Part shown: piece after piece, positions 18,911 to 27,620 of the stretch
How the letters are laid out: every line of letters starts with the position of its first letter
Numbering within the stretch: the first letter of the stretch is position 1
Source of the DNA: Carboxylicivirga sp. M1479
Lineage (GTDB): Bacteria; Bacteroidota; Bacteroidia; Bacteroidales; Marinilabiliaceae
Assembly: GCF_007097485.1 (NCBI RefSeq)
Contig: NZ_VKDE01000021.1
Coordinates: 1-64,000, forward strand
Length of the DNA: 64,000 nt
Direction of reading: 5' to 3'
Position numbers and translations under genes: made by a program
The notes under the pieces: generated by a model
The model's input: only the letters and a program-made list of their open reading frames with translations
Told to the model about the DNA's origin: nothing
Database searches by the model: none

Positions 18911-19357
18911 CTATTCCAATATTATTTTCACTGTTTTGTGAAGTGGACCTTTACGATGTTCTAAGAAGAAGTCAAACATTTCATTTTTATCAGTCAATAA
19001 GGTAGTACACTTTTTCAGGGAAGGATACACTTTTAGTTCGTTTACGACTGAAAAATAAGTCACTTTCAAGATAATATCTTCATTAACTAATTTATCAACA
19101 TCAACAACTTTTGTGCTAAGTAGTAAATATTCTTCTTCGTAACCTGGAGGAATATAATTAATTCCATCAATAAAAAAAGGGATATCTGCCAGGTGCTGCC
19201 TTGGGGATTCTATTTCAATATCTTTAATGATCTCAAATTTTACATGCTTGGCCATGCCGTTACCAATATTTTTTATTTTAATATAAAATAAGAATGTTAT
19301 CCTTTCTGTGCTATCTAACCAAATAGCAATTTGCGGCTCAACTAATGATTTTCTCAT
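18911..19357 (-). CDS. Hypothetical protein, probably 5'-truncated
   Basis: 148 residues beginning directly inside a domain: FLFYIKIKNIGNGMAKHVKFEI resembles the IKNIGxGxAxxIxFE strand motif seen after N-terminal membrane helices in a family of bacterial proteins of unknown function. Neither a signal peptide nor a helix is present here, so the N-terminus may be missing. It abuts another broken gene on the opposite strand. No function can be assigned. Confidence 0.45.
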   Translation of the reverse strand: MRKSLVEPQIAIWLDSTERITFLFYIKIKNIGNGMAKHVKFEIIKDIEIESPRQHLADIPFFIDGINYIPPGYEEEYLLLSTKVVDVDKLVNEDIILKVTYFSVVNELKVYPSLKKCTTLLTDKNEMFDFFLEHRKGPLHKTVKIILE

Positions 19358-19379
19358 CTTATCATATTACACAAACCAT

Positions 19380-20022
19380 GAAAAAACGCAGTTTAGCAAA
19401 TTACCTAGTACAATAAAACACATCCGAGGGTTTTGTAAAAGAAACTACCCTCCGTCAAAAAATGATCTATTAATATTTGGGGCAGGTTATGATGATATGT
19501 TAATTGCAAAAGTTGCAGCTGATAAAAAACTTAGTAAGAAATTTCAAATCATTGGTTTTACTTCTCTTCAAATTGATATGTATCAAGAAAGTATGCTGCG
19601 TTTAGAAAATGCTAAAGAAGATCTTGGAGATGATGATTAGCTATTTTACTCCTGCAAATGACCCTTTTGTTACTACACAAACAATAAAAGAAATTGTTGA
19701 TAAATATGGAAATAAAAAAGAAGACTGCAATATATATTTGTGTCCTGTATCTACTAAGGCTCAAGTACTAGGTTTCACCTTATTTTTCATTACGGAAGAC
19801 ATGGATAATTTAGGTATTATATTTCCATATTCAGAAAGTTTTCAGCTAAAACTAGCGAAGGAAGAAATAGAACTTGGATATATACTGTTGAATTCTAAAA
19901 AGGCTTTAAAAACTCTCTTTCAAAAAGTAAGCTTTACGAAACAATTTAAAAGGAACGATCAAATTCGTTCTTATCCTCAAATGTACCTGCACATACAATT
20001 TGCATACAAAAAAGGAGAATAG
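19380..20022 (+). pseudogene. Truncated, frameshifted gene remnant
   Basis: Two overlapping frames read as one protein: DLLIFGAGYDDMLIAKVAADKK...FTSLQIDMYQESMLRLENA, then, after a frame change near 19620, YFTPANDPFVTTQTIKEIV...YLCPVSTKAQVLGFTLFF. The continuity of sense across the shift and the lack of a credible start (the first frame opens only at a GTG at 19308) point to a 5'-deleted, frameshifted gene. The family is not recognised with certainty. It lies just outside the left attachment-like site. Confidence 0.5.
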
Positions 20023-20135
20023 ATGATAAAAGATGAAAACCGAAATAAGATATTCTAGGCAATTTGTACTGAAATACAATCAGTCTGGGGACTAGATGTT
20101 ACTTGATGATAAAAGATGAGAACTGAATCATTACG

Positions 20136-20213
20136 ACTCATAACCAGGGGATCCCTAGCTCAAGCCCAGATGAAACCGTCCTTATTATCATGCACTTACA
20201 TAGATGTAGGTGC
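20136..20213 (+). repeat. Left attachment-like site: decayed tRNA 3' end and terminator
   Basis: Positions 20137-20172 repeat the 3' half of the CAT-anticodon tRNA seen at 39321-39364. The five differences in the first 35 positions are all transitions. Next comes the same hairpin GCACTTACA/TGTAGGTGC (20192-20213) plus T-run. The sequence gggtccaacaaatt follows (20228), which also occurs in the integrase upstream region (39196-39209). The 334-bp gap 20023-20356 holds this site, two direct copies of GATGATAAAAGATGA (about 20024 and 20105), and no gene. Confidence 0.65.
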
Positions 20214-20356
20214 TTTTCTTTTTTAACGGGTCCAACAAATTCTGAAAAAACTTCTCAGCATATATCTTTAAGTGAAAAATTGTAAAGCTTGATTACAACA
20301 TTGGATTAAACTAACTTGATGATAAAATTAAACCTCTTTAATCCACATTTTTATAA

Positions 20357-21025
20357 ATGGACCTTTTGGTAAGATATCTGGGACAATTTCTTTTTAGGCT
20401 AAATCAAGCTTTTAGTCGTCTTCTATATTTCCGAATTTTACAAAATCATACTTCAATAGTCATATTTATATTACTAACCTCTTTCATAATTTCATTTATC
20501 GCCTACTGGGCAACAGGTTTCTCCTACTATGATGCTTTAATGTATTCGGTTGTAGTTGAAGTTGGTTTATTTCTTCTTTTACTAATCATTGGAGCTTCTT
20601 ATGAAGTTCAAAGATTGAAAAAGTCCCGGTGTGACTATTCTTTTCGATTTGTAAGAAGTAATCTGAACGGAATCGAAATATCTGACTTAGGTTTTTCAGA
20701 GATGGATAGGAGTAATCTAGCATTGGTATTAAATAATCTACGCCCAAAACAAAAGATTGATTTCAAATTGGTTTCAGATAATCGAATTGCAGCAGATTAT
20801 AAACAATTACTTCGCATTTTGTACTTATTGATTGATGGTGGAATTAATGAGTATTCCAAAGAGCAAAAAGACCAACTATTTACTTTTATTCAAGACACTT
20901 TCACTTTAAATGGTTTAGACGTTAACTTGGCTAGTTTACGGTCTAGATATTCAGAGTGGATAAATGAAAAAGAAGACGAGTTTGAAGTAAAACTGAAGGC
21001 CTTCAGGAATATTCTTTTTCAATAG
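20357..21025 (+). CDS. Two-helix membrane protein of the island
   Basis: 222 residues; two membrane helices at about 34-52 and 60-82, then a soluble C-terminal part of about 135 residues rich in charged residues. It is the first gene inside the island, upstream of the excisionase-like gene. No motif is recognised; function unknown. In Bacteroidota mobile elements unnamed membrane proteins are often found at this place next to mobilisation genes. Confidence 0.6.
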   Translation: MDLLVRYLGQFLFRLNQAFSRLLYFRILQNHTSIVIFILLTSFIISFIAYWATGFSYYDALMYSVVVEVGLFLLLLIIGASYEVQRLKKSRCDYSFRFVRSNLNGIEISDLGFSEMDRSNLALVLNNLRPKQKIDFKLVSDNRIAADYKQLLRILYLLIDGGINEYSKEQKDQLFTFIQDTFTLNGLDVNLASLRSRYSEWINEKEDEFEVKLKAFRNILFQ

Positions 21026-21067
21026 GGGTATTTAATCCGTATCTACTCCGTAATGACAATTACCTTC

Positions 21068-21099
21068 TTGATAGACAACATGATGACGGTGTATGTTTG
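21068..21099 (+). promoter_or_regulatory. Promoter of the excisionase-like gene
   Basis: TTG (21068-21070), 21 nt, then TATGTTTG (21092-21099), matching the Bacteroidota -33/-7 consensus, about 50 bp upstream of the start codon at 21153. Confidence 0.5.
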
Positions 21100-21152
21100 G
21101 TGATGAGAATTCAAAGTATGAATAGTCATTTATCATCAAAAAACATTACAAC

Positions 21153-21452
21153 ATGGACAAGCAAACATTATTATCAAACCAGGTATTAAGTGAACTAAAG
21201 CAAATCAAATGCTTGCTTTATGACAATAAAACGGTTTTAAACGTTGAAGAACTGTCACAATACACAGGACTTTCAAAAAGTAAAATCTACAAGTTGTTGA
21301 GTAAAAAGTTAATTCCTACCGGCTCCAACCCCAATATTCGTCAGAAGTTTTTCTTCAAAAAAGTCATCGACAAGTGGTTAATGGGTGTTTCGTTATCAGA
21401 ATTGGATGCAGAAGCTGAGTTTGACCACATGCTCCGCAATAAGGATAAATAA
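21153..21452 (+). CDS. Excisionase-like helix-turn-helix protein
   Basis: 99 residues. The central HTH_17/MerR-type motif NVEELSQYTGLSKSKIYKLLSKKLIPTGS (about residues 25-53) with a following wing (RQKFFFKKVIDKWL) is the standard excisionase or DNA-binding adapter fold of Bacteroidota conjugative and mobilisable elements. It probably binds near the attachment sites or controls mobC/mobA, which follow after a 474-bp gap. Confidence 0.8.
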   Translation: MDKQTLLSNQVLSELKQIKCLLYDNKTVLNVEELSQYTGLSKSKIYKLLSKKLIPTGSNPNIRQKFFFKKVIDKWLMGVSLSELDAEAEFDHMLRNKDK

Positions 21453-21640
21453 TATTTAATAGTCATGCTTCTTACATGCTTCATCAAAGCTTTTGTCGGT
21501 CTTGGTTTCTTGCAAAAGAGTTCGGCATAAACCCGCGCTTGATGCGCATTGACTTCTATTCTGACCAAAACACATGTGCTTTTTTACTGCTTTATTGGAT
21601 ATTTAATATCAAAAACTCATTAGCTAATAAAAGTACATAA

Positions 21641-21657
21641 GTTTTGTTTGTCAAAAC
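21641..21657. other. Candidate oriT inverted repeat upstream of mobC
   Basis: GTTTTG/CAAAAC inverted repeat with a 5-nt spacer in the 474-bp gap 21453-21926. oriT of MOBP-type systems usually lies upstream of the mobilisation genes and contains such a repeat next to the nick site. The gap has no convincing ORF. The assignment is positional only. Confidence 0.3.
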
Positions 21658-21926
21658 GGTAATGCCCATCAAGTTGCCACCCCGCGAGAGACCATTTTAT
21701 TCCGCTTCCTTTTGCTGAAACCAAGACCTTTTTAGAAGAGTGGCTTACGCATGTAAAAAAGCAATAGTGTATTTAAAAGATGAGGCGCAGCAATATTACT
21801 CTTAACTAATAAAACCAATAGAAAAATAGCTGATACGAAGTAAATGCCAGATGTGTCTTTGGTCCCCAAAAACGTCTGGCCTGCTCTTCGAGGAAAGAAC
21901 GAAAACAACAATTCAAATAAGAAAAG

Positions 21927-22301
21927 ATGAGGTCGAAAAAAAGAAAAAGTGAGTTGAGGGTACGGCAGGTAAAAGTTCGTCTGACACCAACAGAACATTT
22001 CGAAACAGAAACGATGGCTTTGGAAGAAGGGTTCGAAACCATCAGCCATTTTGTCCGTCATCGTATTTTCAGAAAACGATTAACCAAACGCATTGTCATC
22101 GAGCTCGAATTTCAAAAAGTGTTCAACCAACTGGCCAGGGAACTCAATCGGTTAGGTAATAATGTGAATCAAATAGCCAAACGCTTAAATGCCAATAATA
22201 ACTATATGCTCGAACAGCACGATACTGTAGTTTTAAACCAGGTTCAGGAAGAATTAAATAAGTGCTATCTACTCCTTGAAAAACATTTGACAAAAATCTA
22301 A
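21927..22301 (+). CDS. mobC: Mobilisation protein MobC
   Basis: 124 residues, basic N-terminus, then a ribbon-helix-helix-like segment (VKVRLTPTEHFETETMALEEGFETISHFVRHRI, about 16-48) and the MobC signature ELNRLGNNVNQIAKRLN (about 73-89). It is an accessory relaxosome protein that helps the relaxase open oriT. The relaxase gene starts 1 bp after its stop, so the two are translationally coupled. Confidence 0.9.
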   Translation: MRSKKRKSELRVRQVKVRLTPTEHFETETMALEEGFETISHFVRHRIFRKRLTKRIVIELEFQKVFNQLARELNRLGNNVNQIAKRLNANNNYMLEQHDTVVLNQVQEELNKCYLLLEKHLTKI

Positions 22302-22302
22302 A

Positions 22303-23736
22303 ATGGTTATTGTAATCCACCAAGCAACGAACACAAAAGCCGCTCTGAATTATAATGAAGAAAAGGTTGGCCAGGAGCTAGCCACTTTATTTATGAGCCA
22401 AACCTACGATGGTATTAATGCATCCATTTTTTCAAGTGATTATCGGCAAAGAGTTTTGGAGCGCATTGAGGAGCGAAATCATCGTGCCAAAAACAAGTGC
22501 TTGCATATCTCGGTCAACCCAACGCCGGAAGATATGGAGCGCCTGGGAGAAGCTGGGTTAAGAGTTGAGATTCAAAACTTCATGGATCATCTAGGTTACA
22601 CCCATCAACCATTCTTTGTATACAAGCATAAGGATATTGACCGGACGCATTTACATATAGTTTCAACACGAATTGATGCACAGAACTTTAAGAAAGTTAA
22701 GGATAGCAATGAGAAGCGCAAAACCCAACAATTTATCACTAAGCTGGAAGAAAAATACGATTTGCAAAAGCAGGTGTCAAAAAGAAAAACAGTTAATTTG
22801 ATTCTGACAGGAACAGGTAAAGAACTAAAGGACAGTATTCAGTCTGTTTTTAGATTAATGAATGCCTCCAACCTTAAGAACAAACAGCAATACTTGGATA
22901 TTCTAAAGGCTTTTAATTTACAACTTGACGAAGGAAGGAAAATAGACTATATAAAAGTTAATGATAAAACAGGACAGACATTACGTCACCCCATCCCAAT
23001 AACTGACTTCATTGAACCACCAAACCTGCAAGTTCTTCATCGCCCGAGTACTTCAGTTGAAGAGCGTCAGAAAATGCTTTTAAAGGAAAAACTAAAAACT
23101 TTTCTTCAAGCCGTAAATAAGCAATACCGCTTTTATGATCTTAACACAATCAATAATGTTATGTATAAAAATGGATTCGTACTTTTTCAATCCTCAAAAA
23201 ATGGCCATTACAATGTTTATGCACCAAAAGAGAAAATGGTATTAAATGTTGAGTATGAATTGAAGCGTTACTTTGTCCGGCTTAAGGACTTTAAACTGAC
23301 TCAAAATGATTATGGAAAAGTCATAAAAGAAATCGTTAGCCAACTTAAAGCTCAATATACCAACATCGCAGAAGGATTAATTGATACCAGACAATCAATT
23401 ATATCACCAAATAAAGATGAACCCAAAGTAGTATTAAAACCACTTGATTATGATTCAAGTGAAGAATTCAGAAAGTTGAAATCCTCATATAATTCTAAGC
23501 AATTGAGGATTATTAAAAAAGAAATGCAAAATTATCTGCAATGGTTGACTGAAAGGATAGCTGCTCACGAATTTGAAAAACGACCTGAGGAGAACTTAAA
23601 GAAGAGCAATGTACTTGAAAATTTCAGTAATCATTTTATGAGGGAGTTGTTGATGTACAGGAATTCAGAGAGGAAAGTAGGAAAAAAAAGATATAGGAGA
23701 CTAGATAATCAAAAAAGGAAGGGCAGAAAGATTTGA
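22303..23736 (+). CDS. mobA: MobA-type relaxase
   Basis: 477 residues. The N-terminal relaxase domain has candidate catalytic Tyr17 (ALNYNEEKV), the motif CLHISVNP (66-73) and the metal-binding HLHIVSTRID (116-125). The basic C-terminal half contains a tail rich in K and R. It nicks oriT and pilots the transferred strand (MOBP-like; the class is inferred). Length and neighbours fit small mobilisable elements of Bacteroidota. Confidence 0.9.
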   Translation: MVIVIHQATNTKAALNYNEEKVGQELATLFMSQTYDGINASIFSSDYRQRVLERIEERNHRAKNKCLHISVNPTPEDMERLGEAGLRVEIQNFMDHLGYTHQPFFVYKHKDIDRTHLHIVSTRIDAQNFKKVKDSNEKRKTQQFITKLEEKYDLQKQVSKRKTVNLILTGTGKELKDSIQSVFRLMNASNLKNKQQYLDILKAFNLQLDEGRKIDYIKVNDKTGQTLRHPIPITDFIEPPNLQVLHRPSTSVEERQKMLLKEKLKTFLQAVNKQYRFYDLNTINNVMYKNGFVLFQSSKNGHYNVYAPKEKMVLNVEYELKRYFVRLKDFKLTQNDYGKVIKEIVSQLKAQYTNIAEGLIDTRQSIISPNKDEPKVVLKPLDYDSSEEFRKLKSSYNSKQLRIIKKEMQNYLQWLTERIAAHEFEKRPEENLKKSNVLENFSNHFMRELLMYRNSERKVGKKRYRRLDNQKRKGRKI

Positions 23737-23812
23737 AATAAAAGTAATGTGACAAAGGAGAGTGCATGAACACCCTCCCAGTGCTAGGCGGTATGGTGGC
23801 CGCAAATTACAG

Positions 23813-23947
23813 TTATGGTCTATATTCTGTATGACCACATTTAGGACATGGAGGCAAGGTGTCTGTGTTATCATCTAACACAACTGTTTGACCACACTTC
23901 TTGCAAGTATATGTCCCTTTTCCTGGTTTTTCACCTGTTGTTGACAT
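23813..23947 (-). CDS. Small zinc-ribbon protein
   Basis: 44 residues, read on the minus strand from the ATG at 23947. CKKC (residues 15-18) and CPKC (34-37) form a four-cysteine zinc ribbon, followed by GHTEYRP. Intact and compact, with conserved-looking spacing. Function unknown; small zinc ribbons of this type occur widely next to mobile-element cargo. Confidence 0.7.
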   Translation of the reverse strand: MSTTGEKPGKGTYTCKKCGQTVVLDDNTDTLPPCPKCGHTEYRP

Positions 23948-24420
23948 GTGAGTTTAGTTTAAGGTTATTAATGGAAGTGGGTTACTTCCTACCAGGCATG
24001 ATGATTTATAGTTTTTAGACTACTTAATATGACAAAGCCTCATGCCTTTTCGGTTTCGTCATGGAGTGATGAATATACTTAATTCCTATGTTATTTGTAT
24101 GCTGATGGTTTGCAATAGTAATTATTGCAATGTTTTGATTTTTAATGTTTATTAATGATGACCAATATGGTAGAGTGTTGGTTATGAGTTTGTCCTGAGC
24201 TAATTTCCTTTCTCTTTGCCTCTGTTGCGGTGTTTTTAGGGCTATTACAATCAAACGATTTTAAGTGCAGGGCATTGGAAGAAATCTAACTGCTTGCGGA
24301 AAGTGCATTTGGGTGTCGGGCGAGGATGAATTGGGTTTGGGCGAAATTGCCAAAATGTGGCTATGGGAATTAGCATTTGGACGTTAGTTTTATGGTTAGC
24401 AAAAATATAAAACTACCCAA
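23948..24420. other. Gene-free spacer between relaxase region and cargo
   Basis: 473 bp without a credible gene; a minus-strand open frame at 24024-24254 has low-complexity composition and no start context. The right part (about 24254-24400) is richer in G than its surroundings. It contains CGATTTTAAGTGCA (24256-24269) and ATTGCCAAAATGT (24346-24358), both of which recur at 29700-29762. Confidence 0.5.
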
Positions 24421-24714
24421 ATGAAAGTGAGTAATCTTAATGGTACAAGTAAACCTAAATATAGTTGTAGATGTGGCAGTTGGCTGAGACATTGGCATAA
24501 TTACAGTGGACAGATGGCTAATCAATGCCGAGCTGCTGGTTGCTCTAGTACAGCAGCTGTTGGCGCTCATGTTAAAAAAACGATGGGGAATGACACCAGT
24601 TGGTATATTGTTCCTTTTTGCCATGCACATAATCGCATGGGTAATGCAATTGAACTTGTTTTTGGAACTGAGCTTGTACCTGCTAACCAGAGTGAGACGT
24701 GTGGTTTAAGATAG
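24421..24714 (+). CDS. Small HNH-like cysteine/histidine protein
   Basis: 97 residues. It has a CxCGS pair near residues 16-18, a C-x4-C pair (about 36-41), GAHV (about 48-51), and WYIVPFCHAHN (about 61-71), which resembles the beta-beta-alpha metal core of HNH nucleases (GAHI ... WYIVPLC..HN). It lies 111 bp upstream of the TIR gene on the same strand, so it may be a partner effector or a zinc-binding companion. The HNH assignment is an inference from spacing, not proven. Confidence 0.6.
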   Translation: MKVSNLNGTSKPKYSCRCGSWLRHWHNYSGQMANQCRAAGCSSTAAVGAHVKKTMGNDTSWYIVPFCHAHNRMGNAIELVFGTELVPANQSETCGLR

Positions 24715-24726
24715 GGAGATGATCGG

Positions 24727-24752
24727 CACTGATTGCAAATCAGCGCCAGCGA
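24727..24752 (+). repeat. Intergenic 26-nt repeat, copy 1
   Basis: Begins CACTGATTGCAAATCAGC and ends CCAGCGA; identical over 26 nt to 25745-25770 and related to 34490. It contains the small palindrome CTGATT-GCA-AATCAG. Copies 1 and 2 bracket the TIR gene and the 43-residue ORF. Confidence 0.85.
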
Positions 24753-24825
24753 AGGGAGACGAGGGAAATTAGACTTATTCAGTTTTTTTTTATCTAAAAA
24801 TTAATTCATTTAAAATATTCAAACT

Positions 24826-25509
24826 ATGGCAAGATGTACAGCACCTTCAAGAGGGCATCGAACAGCGAGTGCAGCAGCTGCCTGCCCTGCTTGTGGCAGT
24901 CGCTATCGTGGCTATAACTCGTACACTTCACCTTATTCATCATTAAGTAATAATACTAGCAGTCGTAACTTTGGAAGTGGACAAACTAGAAGTAGTAGAG
25001 CAAGTTGGTCCAAGGCTGGATCGATAGTACTATATACACCTGCTGAGATTCGAACGCTTACACCAGTTCGCGAAAATGTAGAGAAACGCTCATCAATACC
25101 TGACCTCCGAGATGTTTTCCTTTGCCATGCATGGGATGACCGAAAAGGAGCCGCTAAGGAGTTACACGATTTACTTGAGTCGAACAGTGTTTTGGTTTGG
25201 TTTAGCGAAAAGGATGTTTTGCTTGGCTCATCCTTGCTTCGTGAAATCGATAAAGGATTGGCTAAATCAAGAATTGGTATTGTATTGGTGACTCCTTCAT
25301 TTTTGAAGCGAATAAAAGGAGAAGGTATTGCTGATAAAGAACTTTCGGCACTCCTATCACGTGATTTACTTATCCCCATCTTACACGATACAACATATGA
25401 AGAACTACGTGAAGTCAGTCCATTGCTTGGCTCAAGAAGTGGTTTAAGCACTTTAGAGGATTCAATGAAAGATATTGCATCTAAGTTAGCGGAGCTTGTA
25501 GAAATCTAG
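24826..25509 (+). CDS. Zinc-finger TIR-domain protein
   Basis: 227 residues. The N-terminus has Cys4, His11, Cys20 and Cys23 (a possible CHCC zinc site), then a Ser/Tyr/Gly-rich linker to about residue 85. A TIR domain follows (about 94-225): DVFLCHAWDDR, VWFSEKDVLLG, IGIVLVTPSFL, DKELSALLSRDLLIPIL. Glu172 in DKELSALL sits where TIR NADases carry their catalytic glutamate. Bacterial TIR proteins usually cleave NAD+ or make signalling nucleotides in antiphage abortive infection. Enzyme activity here is inferred. It forms a cassette with the flanking 26-nt repeats. Confidence 0.85.
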   Translation: MARCTAPSRGHRTASAAAACPACGSRYRGYNSYTSPYSSLSNNTSSRNFGSGQTRSSRASWSKAGSIVLYTPAEIRTLTPVRENVEKRSSIPDLRDVFLCHAWDDRKGAAKELHDLLESNSVLVWFSEKDVLLGSSLLREIDKGLAKSRIGIVLVTPSFLKRIKGEGIADKELSALLSRDLLIPILHDTTYEELREVSPLLGSRSGLSTLEDSMKDIASKLAELVEI

Positions 25510-25561
25510 GAATAAGAGAGAAATTAACTTTAAAAATTAACGTTAATTAAAAGATAGGACT

Positions 25562-25693
25562 ATGGGAATTAAGCCAGGACCAAAAAGAAAAGCTAAATCT
25601 ACCGGAAAACCAGATAGGCGACAGAGAGATAATAAAGAAACACCGGGCAATACGCCATCATTGAAGCCGCATAAGCATAAGAAGGGGGATTAA
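25562..25693 (+). CDS. Very basic 43-residue protein
   Basis: ATG at 25562 to TAA at 25693: lysine/arginine/proline-rich (MGIKPGPKRKAKSTGK...), probably disordered and nucleic-acid binding. It begins 52 bp after the TIR stop, within the same repeat-bounded cassette. Its coding nature is supported by the clean start and stop and strong basic bias; function unknown. Confidence 0.5.
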   Translation: MGIKPGPKRKAKSTGKPDRRQRDNKETPGNTPSLKPHKHKKGD

Positions 25694-25744
25694 TAAAATG
25701 CCCCAGCAATGAATTGGCAATAGGTAATTTGAAGCTAGCGGAGT

Positions 25745-25770
25745 CACTGATTGCAAATCAGCGCCAGCGA
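25745..25770 (+). repeat. Intergenic 26-nt repeat, copy 2
   Basis: Identical to 24727-24752 over 26 nt; in the 129-bp gap before the first metallo-beta-lactamase gene. Confidence 0.85.
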
Positions 25771-25822
25771 GTGGACACTAAACCTAACTTGGTAACTACT
25801 TTTACTAACTGATATATTAATA

Positions 25823-26758
25823 ATGAAACAAGTCATCTTCAATGTCGGCGGTGCTTTATCCGTCTATTCTGAGTTCTCAGGAAAGAAGCTACTAGTTGAT
25901 ATAGGAAAATCAAAGGATTATAATCCAATAACTGATTTTTTACTTCCTCTGTATGAGAGACAGCGCTATACAAAAAGTACAACTGATAGTTCAAAGTATT
26001 ATATTGACCAATTACTAATTAGTCACCCTCATAATGACCACATTTCTGCTATAAGTGATTTTAGGGATGCCTTTTTCCCAGAACTACTTACCTGCCCAAA
26101 TGATAATGATGGTATGGACGATAACCACAAGGTAAACTGGGATCTGTTTGATGAAAATCCAAACATTGACATTTTAAAGGAAATGCTTGTAGGTCGGCAG
26201 CCTCCCTTAAGAGCAACTCATGATCAAAATGAATTTATTTATTATTTGCCAGCAAAAGATGTGGACGGGTCTGATGAGCTTAGTGGAGAAAGTTATTGTA
26301 ATAATATTAGTATTGCAGTTTTCTTATTGATTAATCATCAAAGAATTTTCATGCCTGGCGATATTCAAAAAATGGGTATGAAAGAGCTAATAGATAGAAA
26401 CTACTATCTAAAAAACAAATTAGCTGGTGGTGTTGACTTTTTGATTACTCCACATCATGGACTAAAGTCATCATTTAGCACAGTTCTATTTGATAACATG
26501 CGGAATAAAAAAACAAACCGACTAAATATTGTTTCTGAAAAATCATCAGGTGACGATGATAACCGTACCGTGGATACTAGATACAGTAGTTCGGATTACT
26601 GTCTTGGAAATAATAATTTGAGTACTCGTGATTCCCAATGTAACCAAGTAAAAACATCAAGAGGACATATCTTGATTGATTATTCTACATACGGGAGACC
26701 TAAGTTGGAGATCATTTCAGATAAGGAAATTCTGTTAGAAAAGTTTATGCAAATCTAA
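25823..26758 (+). CDS. Metallo-beta-lactamase-fold hydrolase (ComEC-like), first of a pair
   Basis: 311 residues, soluble, no signal peptide. Metal ligands are visible: HPHNDH (68-73), MPGDI (177-181, Asp180) and TPHHG (209-213). This is the stand-alone ComEC/Rec2 C-terminal type of MBL fold, whose members act on nucleic acids or phosphodiesters. An internal insertion of about 80 residues lies between HPHNDH and the MPGD motif. It is followed by a membrane protein and a second MBL enzyme on the same strand, suggesting a three-gene module. Confidence 0.85.
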   Translation: MKQVIFNVGGALSVYSEFSGKKLLVDIGKSKDYNPITDFLLPLYERQRYTKSTTDSSKYYIDQLLISHPHNDHISAISDFRDAFFPELLTCPNDNDGMDDNHKVNWDLFDENPNIDILKEMLVGRQPPLRATHDQNEFIYYLPAKDVDGSDELSGESYCNNISIAVFLLINHQRIFMPGDIQKMGMKELIDRNYYLKNKLAGGVDFLITPHHGLKSSFSTVLFDNMRNKKTNRLNIVSEKSSGDDDNRTVDTRYSSSDYCLGNNNLSTRDSQCNQVKTSRGHILIDYSTYGRPKLEIISDKEILLEKFMQI

Positions 26759-26817
26759 TGTAAGTGTAGTTACTCACTTTAAAAAGCGTTAGAAATAGCA
26801 ACAAAGATTACGTTTAA

Positions 26818-26849
26818 AGCTCAAAATATGAAATCTCATATTTTGAGCT
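26818..26849. terminator. Perfect 14-bp hairpin between MBL 1 and the membrane gene
   Basis: Arms AGCTCAAAATATGA and TCATATTTTGAGCT with a 4-nt loop; only a weak T-tract follows. A terminator or mRNA-processing structure. Confidence 0.55.
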
Positions 26850-26886
26850 ATTAAAACTTTTATAAATCCATAAGAAAAATAGATTA

Positions 26887-27594
26887 ATGGATAAATATTC
26901 GTTACATGCAAGGATTTACCCGGTGGTTATATTCTTGTTGCCCATAGTTATACTTGGTATAACATATTCAATTAAATATGAAGAATATTTTCAGATCTTA
27001 ACAACATTAGGTGTGTCCTCTGCTTTAGTGTATATGATGTCAAATATTGGAAGAGACAAGGGTAAAAAAAAAGAAAATAAGTTGTGGCAAGGTTGGGGGG
27101 GGATGCCCACTATACAGTTATTGCATTTCAGAGATAATACAATTGATGATATCACCAAAAGAAAATATCATAATAAGCTTTTAAAGTTTGATCCAATAGA
27201 GAAAGAGGATGTGGATTTTGAGAATACATCTCTAGTCAATCTTTCTGAAATTTATCAATCATGGACGAAGTTTTTGATTTCTCAAACTAGAGATACAAAG
27301 AAGTATGCATTATTATTTAAAGAGAACATGAGTTATGGTTTTCGACGGAATTTATGGGGATTAAAAACAATTAGTTTAATTTTTATCTCAATTGCTTTAC
27401 TAATTAATTATGTATTTGCAGGATTAAATGTAGGATTCCTTTGTTTTAATATGTTTTCATCAAGCTTCTGGATTTCTGAAATAGCTTTGTTACTTCTGAT
27501 GTGCATTTGGCTATTCGTTATTACTAGTTCCTGGATAAAAATACCAGCATATGGATATGCAGAGAGATTATTGGAGAGCATAGAAACACTTTAA
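26887..27594 (+). CDS. Membrane protein between the two MBL genes
   Basis: 235 residues. Hydrophobic segments lie at about 10-28 and 36-52, and after a cytosolic stretch of about 100 residues (basic GRDKGKKKENK at 55-65) again at about 158-178 and 196-215. No recognised motif. Its position between two MBL-fold hydrolases, 26 bp before the second, suggests it anchors them or serves as a membrane effector; that is inference. Confidence 0.65.
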   Translation: MDKYSLHARIYPVVIFLLPIVILGITYSIKYEEYFQILTTLGVSSALVYMMSNIGRDKGKKKENKLWQGWGGMPTIQLLHFRDNTIDDITKRKYHNKLLKFDPIEKEDVDFENTSLVNLSEIYQSWTKFLISQTRDTKKYALLFKENMSYGFRRNLWGLKTISLIFISIALLINYVFAGLNVGFLCFNMFSSSFWISEIALLLLMCIWLFVITSSWIKIPAYGYAERLLESIETL

Positions 27595-27620
27595 TTTTAA
27601 TTGAAAAGTAATATCAGATT

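Noticed and set aside
19308-19379. GTG-started beginning of the frame at 19308
   Set aside because: Overlaps the opposite-strand gene and gives unconserved-looking sequence; only the part after about 19380 reads as protein.
24024-24254. Minus-strand 76-codon ORF in the spacer
   Set aside because: Low-complexity composition, no family features and no neighbour context.
24933-25451. 172-codon minus-strand ORF opposite the TIR gene
   Set aside because: Shadow of the TIR gene; no recognisable motif.
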